Of a stretch of DNA of 45,153 bases, positions 16,141 to 25,224 are shown in pieces (the first letter of the stretch is position 1; each line of letters opens with the position of its first letter). The notes under the pieces were generated by a model. The model was not told the DNA's origin. It saw only the letters and a program-made list of their open reading frames with translations, and searched no databases. The stretch is from an uncultured Oscillibacter sp. (lineage in GTDB: Bacteria > Bacillota > Clostridia > Oscillospirales > Oscillospiraceae). The position numbers were made by a program, and so were the translations under genes. The stretch is taken from assembly GCA_902476875.1 (NCBI GenBank), contig CABSFC010000010.1:1-45153 (forward strand), read 5' to 3'.

Positions 16141-17095
16141 TGTGCGGAATAACGACTGAAAGAAAAGGGGCCGCTTATCGCTGCTCAGTGGAAAGCCCGC
16201 GCGAATCGCTCAATGCCTTAAAAACAGAGTGTCCGCGTGTATCAGGGGCCGCCCGAAAAATATAAAAAGGCGGGAGTTTTCATGAAGAAATTCGAATCCG
16301 TGCTTTGCCTGCCGCCGGCGGCAAGCGGCAAGGTGGAGGCCTTTGACCCGGACCTCTTCAATGCGCTCCCGGAGCCCAAGCAGGCATAGCGCTTTTCTCT
16401 GGCAGCACCGGTTGCGGCGGATATTCGCCTCATATATGATAAAGAAACGTTTACGCAAATTTCTCTTGCCTCTCCCATTGCGGGGGGATATGCAGCGCTT
16501 TTTGGCCCCGAGCCTTGTGCTTTGGGCGGACCGCAGTGCGCCTAAGTCGGCAGAGAGCTGCAAAGCCCGTAATACGGCGCGATGTCGTCCCGCTCCCCTG
16601 AAAACCGCTCGGGGCTGAGGACGATTTTGTCAGCGTCCATGGTGATCCGTTCCGCGAAAGCCTCCGCCGCTTCTAAAACGCTTTGGTCATCCGCTAAAAT
16701 CAGAAAATTAAGGCTGGCTTTAAGCAACCGCAGTGAAAGAAAACCGTATTGGCATACCTCTCATGGCGCCCGCTTCGGCCACCAGAGACAAGGCCCGGAC
16801 GGTACTAAATCAGATTTCAGGCGCCGCTGTGGATCGGGCGTAAGCGCATAACTTCCTGCGTTGCAGAAAAGTCGCAGTGGGCAAGGTCACGAAACCTGTG
16901 TACCATAACGGACAGCAGGTTTTAAAGCCCCCGAAAAATTGCAACGGCAGCCGCAAAGAAGATTTAAGCGGTTTTATTGCCATGTGTTTCCAAAAAAGAT
17001 GCAGGCGTGAAACTTTGTTTCACAACAGTTTCAGAATTTGAGTGTATAAAACGCGATTGGGGGCTTTGGATCAAATTAATCGTTCAAAGTCCAAC
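16141..17095. other. Degraded intergenic region with vestigial coding pieces
   Basis: No intact gene longer than 60 residues. Two pieces look protein-like. A plus-strand frame 16282-16548 (MKKFESVLCLPPAASGKVEA...) is broken by a TAG at 16387-16389 but continues in frame (VAADIRLIYDKETFTQISLA). A minus-strand frame 16542-16727 reads MLKASLNFLILADDQSVLEA and onward. The two converge. I do not recognise either. The rest, 16730-17095, shows nothing I can name. Confidence 0.4.
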
Positions 17096-18961
17096 TCATA
17101 TGGATATATTTTTTACCTCTGCGACCCCCGGCCTTTGCAACAAATCAAAAAACTCATTAATTACGTTATGTCGTTGCTCAGGATACTTCATGCTGGTCCT
17201 TTGTTTGCAGAATGTGAATGTAACCGTTTCTTTTGCGCGAGATAATGCAACAAAGAATGTGCAGCGATCCTCCTCTGGTTGATTTCTAAAGTTCCAAAAT
17301 GCTGAGTCTTCTAAGCCAATGAAATACACAGCAGAGTATTCCAGCCCTTTACTTTTATGAATCGTCATAATAGGAATAGAATGCTCACCGCAGAAATTCT
17401 CAATAGCTAAATTCCATTCTCCATCCGTCTCCATATATTCCGTGAAAAAAAGATCTTCAAATTTGTTGATTAAGTCCCTAAAATAATCGCCTTGCTTATA
17501 AGCTGGAAATTTTGCCTTTATATTTTCAACTCCCAAAAATTCAATTATTGCTTCCACGGTATTGTGCCACTGCGCCTTATCGAGTCCTTGCCGGATATTC
17601 TTCTTTACATCATCTGCTAAAGCAACCAGTTTTCGCAGCATTTCATCATATGCGTCATACGTTTGGGTTCCACCGATTCCCCAAAGTTCTGTCAATGACT
17701 CTTCTATGAAATTCCACTCTTTAGGGCGTTTCCTGTCATCGGCGCATACCATGAACTTAATAAGTAAATCTACTATTGGTTCTTTAATTAGATCCTGATA
17801 GTCTGTTTCAATGCGCGCTCTTACGTCACATTTTGCTAACTCCGTAATAATTGCTGGAGCATAGTTCACTGGCAGCTGTTTGCAAAGAATGCATATATCG
17901 TGTGGATTCAAGCCTTTGGAGATTTTTAATAGAATATCCTCTGATACAGCAACAGCCTCCGCCTGTTCATCATCTGCGATCACTAGAGTAATATCTCCGT
18001 CATCTTTGTTCCACCTATCTGATACATGCACCTCTGTTGCCTGTTCATTTAATGAATTATACATATCCTTCTGAAGTGCGACCAATCTGGGTGCAGAGCG
18101 ATGATTCATGATTAGGTGTACATCTTTGGGATTTAGTTCTTTGTAGAAATCCTTAAATATAGTCTTTACCGCGCCAGCCCATACCATGATTCTCTGCTTG
18201 TTATCTCCTACGGCCGTTATCTTAGTATTGGACCCCCAAAAGCATTCTTTTACGAAGGTATATTGAATATCTGTCGTATCCTGGAATTCATCCAAGAAAA
18301 CAAAAGAATATGTCATCTGTAATGCACGTTTGATATAGGGATTTGTTTTAACAATATGCATAGCGAGCATCATGACCATCTTAAATGTCAGCGTTGCCTT
18401 GTTCCCGTTAAATCCCTTTAGTAACAATGGCCATGCTCTATGCCCTATTTCATTTCCCGTTAACGGAAGACTTATCTGTGACAGATAAGCATCATACTTA
18501 ACTTTTAGTTTCGATTGCGTTAAACCATCGGGATTCCTATATCCAACAGTTCTGAACGCAGCGTCGATCGTTTCAAAATCGTTAACCAGATAGTCAGAGT
18601 CTGGGCGAAGTTCGTCAGGCAGTGCATACAAGAAATGGTCAAGGATACTTTTTGCGAACGCATCGTATGTCATTGATATGAATCTGCCCTTTATATCCTC
18701 ACCGCATCGTTTTTCCACGCGCTCCCTCAAATTCTGCGCAGCATCCGTCTTGAAACTGATAGCCAATATTTTTTGCGGCTCCCTACATTGATTTGTTTGA
18801 AACAGGAATGCCGCCTTTTGCGCCAACAATTCCGTTTTTCCCGCGCCTGGTCCTGCAATAACCAGCACATGTTCGTCACCGCAACGGACAGCAGTATCCG
18901 CAGCCTCCTCCAACATAATTCCGTCGCAGGGCAGCCATTTGTCAGGATGTACAACTTTCAT
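17096..18961 (-). CDS. gajB: UvrD/Rep-like SF1 helicase, Gabija GajB-type
   Basis: 621 residues from ATG 18961, preceded at 5 nt by AAGGTGAT; a GTG 9 nt earlier is possible. Superfamily 1 motifs are complete: Walker A IAGPGAGKTELL (near residue 36), FVFLDEFQDTTDIQ (motif II), AVGDNKQRIMVWAGA (III), MTIHKSKGLEY (V) and FFVALSRAKE (VI). It overlaps the upstream ATPase-nuclease gene by 20 nt. In Gabija, GajB is a helicase/ATPase that works with the GajA nuclease against phage DNA. It is longer than the founding GajB (about 490 residues) and AT-rich relative to the core genes, which fits horizontal gain. Confidence 0.85.
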   Translation of the reverse strand: MKVVHPDKWLPCDGIMLEEAADTAVRCGDEHVLVIAGPGAGKTELLAQKAAFLFQTNQCREPQKILAISFKTDAAQNLRERVEKRCGEDIKGRFISMTYDAFAKSILDHFLYALPDELRPDSDYLVNDFETIDAAFRTVGYRNPDGLTQSKLKVKYDAYLSQISLPLTGNEIGHRAWPLLLKGFNGNKATLTFKMVMMLAMHIVKTNPYIKRALQMTYSFVFLDEFQDTTDIQYTFVKECFWGSNTKITAVGDNKQRIMVWAGAVKTIFKDFYKELNPKDVHLIMNHRSAPRLVALQKDMYNSLNEQATEVHVSDRWNKDDGDITLVIADDEQAEAVAVSEDILLKISKGLNPHDICILCKQLPVNYAPAIITELAKCDVRARIETDYQDLIKEPIVDLLIKFMVCADDRKRPKEWNFIEESLTELWGIGGTQTYDAYDEMLRKLVALADDVKKNIRQGLDKAQWHNTVEAIIEFLGVENIKAKFPAYKQGDYFRDLINKFEDLFFTEYMETDGEWNLAIENFCGEHSIPIMTIHKSKGLEYSAVYFIGLEDSAFWNFRNQPEEDRCTFFVALSRAKETVTFTFCKQRTSMKYPEQRHNVINEFFDLLQRPGVAEVKNISI

Positions 18962-21029
18962 TCTTATCACCTTTTAGGGCACGCTCAGACGCCTCGATCA
19001 AGCGTTGCAGCACTGGTGGGATATTGTCTTTAAGCATCTCATCACTTAATCGGGATAGCGCCGCTATATGCGTAGAAGGCTTTCCTCTATTTAAGAAGAA
19101 ATAAGTATACCATACCATAAGTTTTCTTTGCTCGGGAGAGTAGGTACACCCATCTCCGCCCTCTTTTTTAAGGGCGTTTTTAATGTCCTGTTTGATCCGA
19201 TCCTCATACTCTGGGCAAACTTCTCCGCTGCCTTCAACGTTTGTAATAAGTATTCGCCTTTTCTCTCCATTCTGGATAATGTCGATGCGAGGACCTTCTG
19301 TCGCATCCAAAGTTTCCTTATACACTGTTCCCATCTGTTCAAGCATCATAAAATCGATATCCAATGGCGCAGAGAAGAAAATATTATATTGTTCCAGCCA
19401 ACTGATCCAAGCTTGCATTGATACTATATCCGCTACATCCCACGCAGACATCTCCTCAAGTTGTGCATCCGTCAGAACTCCGCTCTTCGTATGGAGCAGT
19501 GTGTTCCTGTCATATCCATATGCAATGAGTTGTTTGAGCACGTACTTAATGCGTTCCCAGCCACCGCATTCTCTTTCCCTATCCAAATCAAGCAGAGTAA
19601 TGTGCGGGATTTGTAAGTCATTCAACAGTCTCCAGAAATGGTTGACATGCCGACCGCCAAGCGGAACGATTGATATTCCGCTAACATCCGTGCTTCCATT
19701 TATGACTTCCCAACACCTCGGGAGGATTATTTCTTCACTATCTCCTTCCCCCAGAATAACAAGCTTTGAAAAATATAGTTCTGGGTAGGCTCGGACTGCT
19801 TCCTTTATATATTTATACTGATCCTGTATACTTTCTTTATCCGGCAAGGTTATGCGTTTTACTTTCGATGCCAGTAATTCGTTGTCCAGTCTAAAATACC
19901 TGAGATTTTCAGGATCAACTCGTTTAACGATCGCCGGGGAATGAGATGTCATAATTGCTTGTGCATTGCTTTTGCTCGCAATATCCCGCAGATTTCCCAC
20001 CAACTTGCCCAGAAGATGTGGTGCAATGTGGTTTTCCGGTTCTTCAAGTGCCACGATCGTCAAGATGGGCGGTTTTCGGCTGAAAGAAGTATGTTCAGGA
20101 TCTGTTTCTATTTCCCGCTGCATTTGGCCTTCAACATCTAATATGCTGTCTACCAAAGATATGTAAAACAAGGAGCGAAGCCCGTCACCCATCTGGTCTA
20201 TCGTATACTCTTTTCCTGTCACAGTAGGTTCAAAAACAACCTCTGTTTTTCTAATAGATGTTTCAATATCGGTGCTGTTGAATCTCAAACTGGCCGTCGA
20301 ATATCGATCATCAGAATCATAGGTTTTCCACTGTTTATCCAGTGATGTGCCGAACATGGAAACGCCTTTTTCTCTCTCAAACTGTTCATTTAGTTCCTTG
20401 ATTTTGGACTTAACATTTTCTTTCGTTTCCTCACTCCAGTTGATACTGCTCATAATTTGATACATCATTGTTCCAGATGCATTTTTCAACTGTTTAGAAG
20501 GATCTCTGACTGCCGGAACATAAATCACACGAATCTTATCCAGGTCTCGCCGCAGCGCATTCGTTCGATCGACATCTTCAATATCGACAGATTCAGGGCA
20601 TGTGATATAACTTATTTTACTATCGATTGAACCATCAATCGTATTGCTTTTCTCCCATGTAGCCTCAAGACGAATCCGCAAATATGGTAGTCCTCCAGGA
20701 TTGTCGACGACAAGGTGTTGGAAAAAGATCGGTATGGCATATTCTCCACCGTCTTTTGTTTTCAATTCTTCAAATTCGAAAACCGCTTCCACATAAAGGT
20801 CTTGATGCTCCATTTCATCAGGGCGCATTTCTTTCGGCAGATGGAAATCACTTCTTTGCAGAATTCGATCATTGCTGTTTTCGGAAAACAGGCAATTTAG
20901 GGCTGACAGTGCGGCTGTTTTGCCGGCACTGTTGTTTCCAATAAATGTTGTTAGTTTGTCGATTAAGATAACTTGCTCCTCCGAGCCAAAGCATCTATAA
21001 TTCATCAATTTCAGTTTGGATAGTTTCAT
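18942..21029 (-). CDS. gajA: OLD-family ATPase-TOPRIM nuclease, Gabija GajA-type
   Basis: 695 residues. The N-terminal SMC/ABC-type ATPase has Walker A GNNSAGKT (31-38) and a later Walker B region VALEEPENHIAPHLL. The second half is a TOPRIM domain with LVILGEGDSEEIILPR (catalytic Glu) and ITLLDLDRERE (DxD). An OLD nuclease overlapping a UvrD-like helicase is the Gabija, or class 2 OLD, arrangement. GajA nicks DNA when nucleotide levels fall during phage infection. The C-terminal 200 residues after the TOPRIM make it longer than the founding GajA (about 580). ATG 21029 follows GGTGGGTGG. Confidence 0.87.
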   Translation of the reverse strand: MKLSKLKLMNYRCFGSEEQVILIDKLTTFIGNNSAGKTAALSALNCLFSENSNDRILQRSDFHLPKEMRPDEMEHQDLYVEAVFEFEELKTKDGGEYAIPIFFQHLVVDNPGGLPYLRIRLEATWEKSNTIDGSIDSKISYITCPESVDIEDVDRTNALRRDLDKIRVIYVPAVRDPSKQLKNASGTMMYQIMSSINWSEETKENVKSKIKELNEQFEREKGVSMFGTSLDKQWKTYDSDDRYSTASLRFNSTDIETSIRKTEVVFEPTVTGKEYTIDQMGDGLRSLFYISLVDSILDVEGQMQREIETDPEHTSFSRKPPILTIVALEEPENHIAPHLLGKLVGNLRDIASKSNAQAIMTSHSPAIVKRVDPENLRYFRLDNELLASKVKRITLPDKESIQDQYKYIKEAVRAYPELYFSKLVILGEGDSEEIILPRCWEVINGSTDVSGISIVPLGGRHVNHFWRLLNDLQIPHITLLDLDRERECGGWERIKYVLKQLIAYGYDRNTLLHTKSGVLTDAQLEEMSAWDVADIVSMQAWISWLEQYNIFFSAPLDIDFMMLEQMGTVYKETLDATEGPRIDIIQNGEKRRILITNVEGSGEVCPEYEDRIKQDIKNALKKEGGDGCTYSPEQRKLMVWYTYFFLNRGKPSTHIAALSRLSDEMLKDNIPPVLQRLIEASERALKGDKNESCTS

Positions 21030-21465
21030 TTTTATCCACCCACCTTACCGTGATCCTGTATTACATGGTTATCTTTCAATTATCAAGTGCCTTAAATAGT
21101 AACATTTTATGCCAAATGGCAACCCATTTTATTTGATTATACCGCCCTTCTTTCCACTTGTCCACATTGCACGAAATCACAACATAAAATTCTATGATTG
21201 ATTTTGCTATATGCAGTATAACAAAATCTGACAATAGGAGCAAGAATATGCCCAAACACTACACAGATGAATTTAAACACACAGTTCTCGAACAATAGAA
21301 AACGGCACTCCTGCCACTGAATTATGCATGTAGTGCGACATCGTACAAAGCACATTGTTTTTATGAATCAAACAGTATTCCGTAAATAAAGGCAGGTCAG
21401 CGGCTAAAAAACAACAAGCGATTTGACGGAGTTTGCTTTTACAATACATGATTACAAAACACGAT
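21030..21465. other. AT-rich region upstream of Gabija with an IS remnant
   Basis: Contains a 10-bp dyad TGCCA-AA-TGGCA near 21112-21123, about 85 bp upstream of gajA, which could be an operator. On the plus strand a 16-codon frame, 21248-21298 (MPKHYTDEFKHTVLEQ then TAG), matches the usual beginning of IS3-family OrfA proteins and is a dead fragment. No other gene seen. Confidence 0.45.
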
Positions 21466-21511
21466 AGCTCCCTTCATGTGATATGAATTAGCATATCACA
21501 TGAAGGGAGCT
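21466..21511 (+). repeat. 20-bp-arm hairpin over the transposase ribosome site
   Basis: AGCTCCCTTCATGTGATATG (21466-21485), 6-nt loop, then its perfect complement (21492-21511), followed by GTTTTTATG where ATG is the OrfA start. The 3' arm contains the GGGAG ribosome site. It looks like a terminator plus translation lock limiting transposase made from outside transcripts. Confidence 0.8.
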
Positions 21512-21517
21512 GTTTTT

Positions 21518-21712
21518 ATGACCTACACCAATGAGGAAAAAATGAACATTATCAACCACATAAACCAAGGCGCATCAATAAAAGACCTATGTGCCGAATA
21601 TGGGGTTTCTCGCAGTACACTATACCGATGGGCAAGTAATTACAGTAAGCCTGATTCTGATTCGGAGAAAGAGCATATCCCTACCGTCAAAGACTATAAT
21701 ATGCTGCAATGA
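21518..21712 (+). CDS. IS3-family OrfA (HTH transposase subunit)
   Basis: 64 residues from ATG 21518 (MTYTNEEKMNIINHINQGAS). The helix-turn-helix is SIKDLCAEYGVSRSTLYRW. It stops at TGA 21710-21712, and the frame continues directly as KVEKLENVVTILKTVNC, the leucine-zipper-like segment that normally belongs to the same protein. The stop therefore looks like a CGA-to-TGA type mutation, or a read-through site. Frame continuity with OrfB is unlike the usual -1 arrangement of IS3 elements. Confidence 0.7.
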   Translation: MTYTNEEKMNIINHINQGASIKDLCAEYGVSRSTLYRWASNYSKPDSDSEKEHIPTVKDYNMLQ

Positions 21713-21715
21713 AAA

Positions 21716-22652
21716 GTGGAAAAGCTGGAGAATGTCGTTACCATTCTAAAAACAGTCAATTGCACCATTCATGCTCCACTTAAGGAGAAACTATCAGAAT
21801 TAGAACTACTCTATGGTCAATATGATGTCCATACTCTCTGTGAAGCGTTAGAGGTTCCGCGTGGCACGTTCTACAACCACATTCTTCGCAACAAACGAGG
21901 TAATGCCTGGTTTGAAAAACGCAGGGAGGTATATCGCATTCTAATCCGCGAGGTATTTGATGAGTATCGACAGGTGCTTGGTGCGGAAAAGATTCGAATG
22001 ATTCTTATGCAGCGTGGACATCAGGTCAGCACCAAATTTGTCGCCGGCCTGATGCGGGAGATGGGGCTATCCAGTGTCAGAAGCACTGCTAAACAAGACT
22101 ACCTAACTGCGAGAGCCAGAAAAGAAGAAAAACATCCTCCGTCAGCAATTTTCGGCAGACAAGCCTGATCAAATCTGGGTCAGTGATGTGACCTGTTTTA
22201 AGTTAGAAAACCGGTACCTTTACACCTGCGTGATTTTGGATTTATTTTCTCGTAAGGCTATCGCCTACAAAGTCTCCCGAAAAAATAGCACACAGCTCAT
22301 CACGGCCACCTTTAAAATGGCATGTGAGCTGCGTAAGCCAGAAGCAGGATTCATTTTTCACAGTGACCGTGGCGCACAGTATACATCACATCGCTTTCAG
22401 CAGCTCCTCCATGAACGGGGATGTATACAATCGTTCTCCAATTCTGGAAAACCTCACGATAATGCTGTAGCCGAGTCTTTCTTTTCATCATTGAAAAAGG
22501 AAGATTTATATCGAAAAGATTATTCATCCGAAGCCGCATTTAAGCAGGGAGTAGCTTCTTACATCGAGTTTTATAACACAGCACGTCCACATAGGACCCT
22601 GAAAAACATGACACCATGCCAAATGGAAGCATCTTTCATGAAAGGCTCATGA
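21716..22652 (+). pseudogene. IS3-family OrfB transposase, frameshifted
   Basis: First part (to about 22130) has HTH_21-like ALEVPRGTFYNHILRNKRG and QVLGAEKIRMILMQRGH. The second part is in another frame: QIWVSDVTCFKLE (first catalytic Asp), FIFHSDRGAQYTS (second Asp) and NAVAESFFSSLKKE (catalytic Glu), ending ARPHRTLKNMTPCQ. One extra A in the A5 run at 22128-22132 would explain the break. The DDE residues remain, so a corrected gene would be functional. Confidence 0.8.
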
Positions 22653-23244
22653 ATATCTTAGCCAGATTCATGAAAGAGCCATGGATTTCGTATAGAGTCT
22701 CATGAAATTGACACACTTGGGTTCAGATTCGGAAAGTTAGGCTGTTTACAGTCGAAATTTGAACTGTTTGAAATTTTGTGTCTTATCTTGCTTCTTAGGG
22801 CTGAGTACCCCAAAAGCCTTGTGTTGCAAGGTTTTAAGACACAAAGCGACCCCACCTAATCTGGCAGTCTCATGGAAACTGTTCGGATTAGGTAGGGTCG
22901 TTCACCGTTAGTTTTCGGTCATTTTTATTACGTTTTATTTGCTTTCCAGCACTTTTTAAGCCTGTTGTTTCCGCATATTCCGCGCAGGTCTATGGCTGTT
23001 TGTGTGGTCAAGCCCCTTGCGGCAGAAAGGCTGCAGCGAACCCTCATCTCTGATTTGGTTCCATCTGTGGGCAAATCTCGCTTTCAGCAAGTAACTTTGC
23101 CAGATTTTGCGTTGCTGTTAACAAAGAAAGAACGAAAATTTGGGGGAAACTTCTTCCCAAAACGTCAACCGGATACCATTGTTTAAAATGTTACCTGAGC
23201 CAAAACACATGGACCTATTCTATGACCGCTCCCCATTGAAATGG
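22653..23244. other. Non-coding region with nested inverted repeats
   Basis: 22774-22900 contains an outer pair TTTGTGTCTTA (22775-22785) / TAAGACACAAA (22835-22845) enclosing a CCTTG/CAAGG hairpin. Directly after it comes CGACCCCACCTAATC (22847-22861) facing GATTAGGTAGGGTCG (22886-22900), 14 of 15 paired, with an inner CAGT/ACTG. It may be an IS end, a MITE-like element or a structured RNA. The rest up to 23244 has no recognisable gene. Confidence 0.5.
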
Positions 23245-23930
23245 TTATTGCTCCATGCGGGAAGACAGGAGATGCAGGGCCAGCAGGAGCCACGTTTCAA
23301 CAGCTCGCTTTTCCGTCTGGCCGATATGATTGAGGTATCCACAAAGGCCGTACAGGGCGATGACAGCGTTCAGATCGCTGGCATCCTTCTCCGCCTGTTC
23401 AGCATCCTCCTCCCAGGTCGCCTCCCTGTGGAAAACGGATACCGCCAGACGATTTGCCGTGTGGTGGCCCACATCCATCTCCTCGTGATACATAGGAAGC
23501 AAAGTTGGTTCCCGGTGGGCACGGCAGCACAGGGTATGCCGATAGATCACCGCGACAACTAGTTCGTCTCCGCAGGGCAAACATTTTTCAAACCAGTCCG
23601 CTGCGGCAGACCAGTCTCCATTGAGATAGTGCCAGACACCCCTGGGAAACGCCACCTTTTTTCGTCAACCCCCAGAGCAAGGCAGCGGTGGTAACATTCC
23701 TTTGCCTCGTCGAAGCGTCGGATGGTCAGGTACGCACTCGCCAAGCGATTGTAGGCCGTCCAATCATCTGAGCGGATTAGCAGGGCCTCCCGGTAAGTTT
23801 CAATGGCCTCCCGAGAGCAGTACTGCGCAGCCAGGGCGTTGCCGAGAGCCACATGGCTTTGATAATCATCCGTCTTCCGCAGGCAGAAGATTTCCTCCGT
23901 GTCCTCCACAGTGCACGGGGCGGTCTCCAT
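23245..23930 (-). pseudogene. Tetratricopeptide-repeat protein, frameshifted
   Basis: Two overlapping minus-strand frames make one TPR protein. The first (from 23930) reads YQSHVALGNALAAQYCSREA, then DWTAYNRLASAYLTIRRFDE and CYHRCLALGVDEK. The second, from about 23650, continues GVWHYLNGDWSAAADWFEKC to the end. A small indel near 23650 separates them. It follows the larC remnant in the same direction with a short gap, so the two were probably once an operon. TPR proteins mediate protein contacts; no specific role can be given. Confidence 0.7.
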
Positions 23931-23965
23931 TTGGCTCGCCTAGTTCGCCTTTTCCACATACTCCA

Positions 23966-24712
23966 TCAGCAGCCCTCGACTAGTGCCTTCGCCTCGGTGA
24001 GTCTGATGTTCCGTTCTTTGGCGATACGGGCCAGATTCTCATACTCATATTTGGAGCAAGTAACACCGTAGCCACGAAAATCCTTCCGATGTACCGTTCC
24101 ACAGGGTGTCTCCACAGTCTGAACATCTTGCTCCAGCACATAGCGGCAGCAGGCAGTCTCCTGTACCCCGATGGTGGTGTGGCGAAGCATTTTGGCGGTC
24201 ATAACCTCCCGGTCCTGTTCCTGGCACAGTGCGCAGATCAGCGTGCCGGGACGGGACTTTTTCATGCCCACCGGGATTGTGTGGACCTCCAGAGCCCCTG
24301 CCTCAAATAGCCAATCCATGGCAAATCCAACGGCCTCCGCTGTCATATTGTCCACATTGCAGGACAGTTTGCAGACCATGTTAGGTTTGTCCTCCACGTC
24401 CCCAGCATAGCCCGGACACAGTTGGCCTCTGTAAAATCCTTTTTGCCCATGCCGTAGCCAATGGTGCGGACCTTCATCATGGGCATTTCACCGAGGTCTG
24501 TGGCAAAGTGCTTCAGGGGCGCGGCTCCAGAGGGTGTACACAGCTCGGCCTTTACGCCGCCGCCATAGACGGGAACGTCCCGCAGAATGTAAGCTGTAGC
24601 GGACGCTGGGACCGGCAAGATGCCGTGAGCACAGCAAACGTGGCCGCTGCCTACATGAATGGGAGAAACCACCACCTTTTCCAGAGCCAGCCGTTCCATC
24701 AGCAGGCAAGCG
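23966..24712 (-). pseudogene. larC: Nickel-pincer cofactor biosynthesis protein LarC, 5' truncated
   Basis: The LarC1-like part (about 24712-24398) reads LALEKVVVSPIHVGSGHVCC, then AHGILPVPASATAYILRDVP, ELCTPSGAAPLKHF and IGYGMGKKDFTEANCVRAML. The LarC2-like part (24397-23966) follows in the -1 frame: CNVDNMTAEAVGFAMDWLFE and GALEVHTIPVGMKKSRPGTL. LarC inserts nickel into the pincer cofactor of lactate racemase. The N-terminal hundred or so residues are missing where an IS110 fragment begins, so the gene is dead. The frame change at GGGG (24403-24400) sits where natural LarC1/LarC2 frameshifting is known in Lactobacillus plantarum, so it may not be damage. Confidence 0.78.
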
Positions 24713-25224
24713 GTGGAAACGTACATGGCGGAGTTCCAGCCGGCCATTGCGGAGGTTTGCCAAATGCCCGGGATTGCCTGGCGCGGCGCGGAGGTCATTC
24801 TGGCGGAGACAGGCATAGACATGAGCCTGTTCCCCTCCGCGGCGCATCTGTGCTCCTGGGCGGGAGTCTGCCCGGGCAACCACCAGAGTGCCAGGAAGCG
24901 GTATCACGGCAAGACACACAAGGGGAACAAGACACTGACATCATGCTGGTGCAGTGCGCTAAGGCAGCCAGCAGAGTGAAAGGGTTCTATTTTGCAGCCC
25001 AGTACCAGCGCATCCCAGCGAGACGCAGAAAGAACTGGGCGACCATGGCCGTGGCCTACTCCACGCCGATTGCTATCTACCATGTTCTGAGGGAGGGCGT
25101 TCCGTTCCGCAATTTGGGATCGGATTATTATGACGGCTTCCGCAAGGAAAACAAAATTCGAAGCTACCTAAAACGGCTGCAAGCCTTGGACTGGAAGCCG
25201 GAGCTTCCGGCCACCACCGCCTGA
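24706..25224 (+). pseudogene. IS110-family transposase, C-terminal remnant
   Basis: The frame to about 24940 reads CQMPGIAWRGAEVILAETGI, DMSLFPSAAHLCSWAGVCPG and KRYHGKTHKGNKTL, the Transposase_20 domain of IS110 proteins. The next frame gives LVQCAKAASRVKGFYFAAQY, then AIYHVLREGVPFRNLG and the stop at 25222-25224. The N-terminal DEDD catalytic half is absent and a frameshift splits the rest. It abuts the truncated 5' side of larC, so its insertion or later deletion broke that gene. The left junction is approximate. Confidence 0.8.

Larger units (their letters stand above)
21466..22652 (+). mobile_element. IS3-family insertion sequence, damaged
   Basis: Holds an OrfA-like HTH protein and an OrfB-like DDE integrase, both on plus. 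The coding part is interrupted by an in-frame TGA (21710-21712) and by a frameshift near 22128-22132, so the copy is probably inactive. Terminal inverted repeats and target duplications could not be identified; the bounds given are the upstream hairpin and the last stop codon. Confidence 0.75.

Noticed and set aside
22847..22900. CRISPR repeats
   Set aside because: The inverted repeats are single pairs, not regularly spaced direct repeats; no array or cas gene occurs anywhere in the window.
24706..25224. A functional RNA-guided IS110 recombinase with bridge RNA
   Set aside because: Only the C-terminal half remains, it is frameshifted, and the catalytic DEDD domain is missing.
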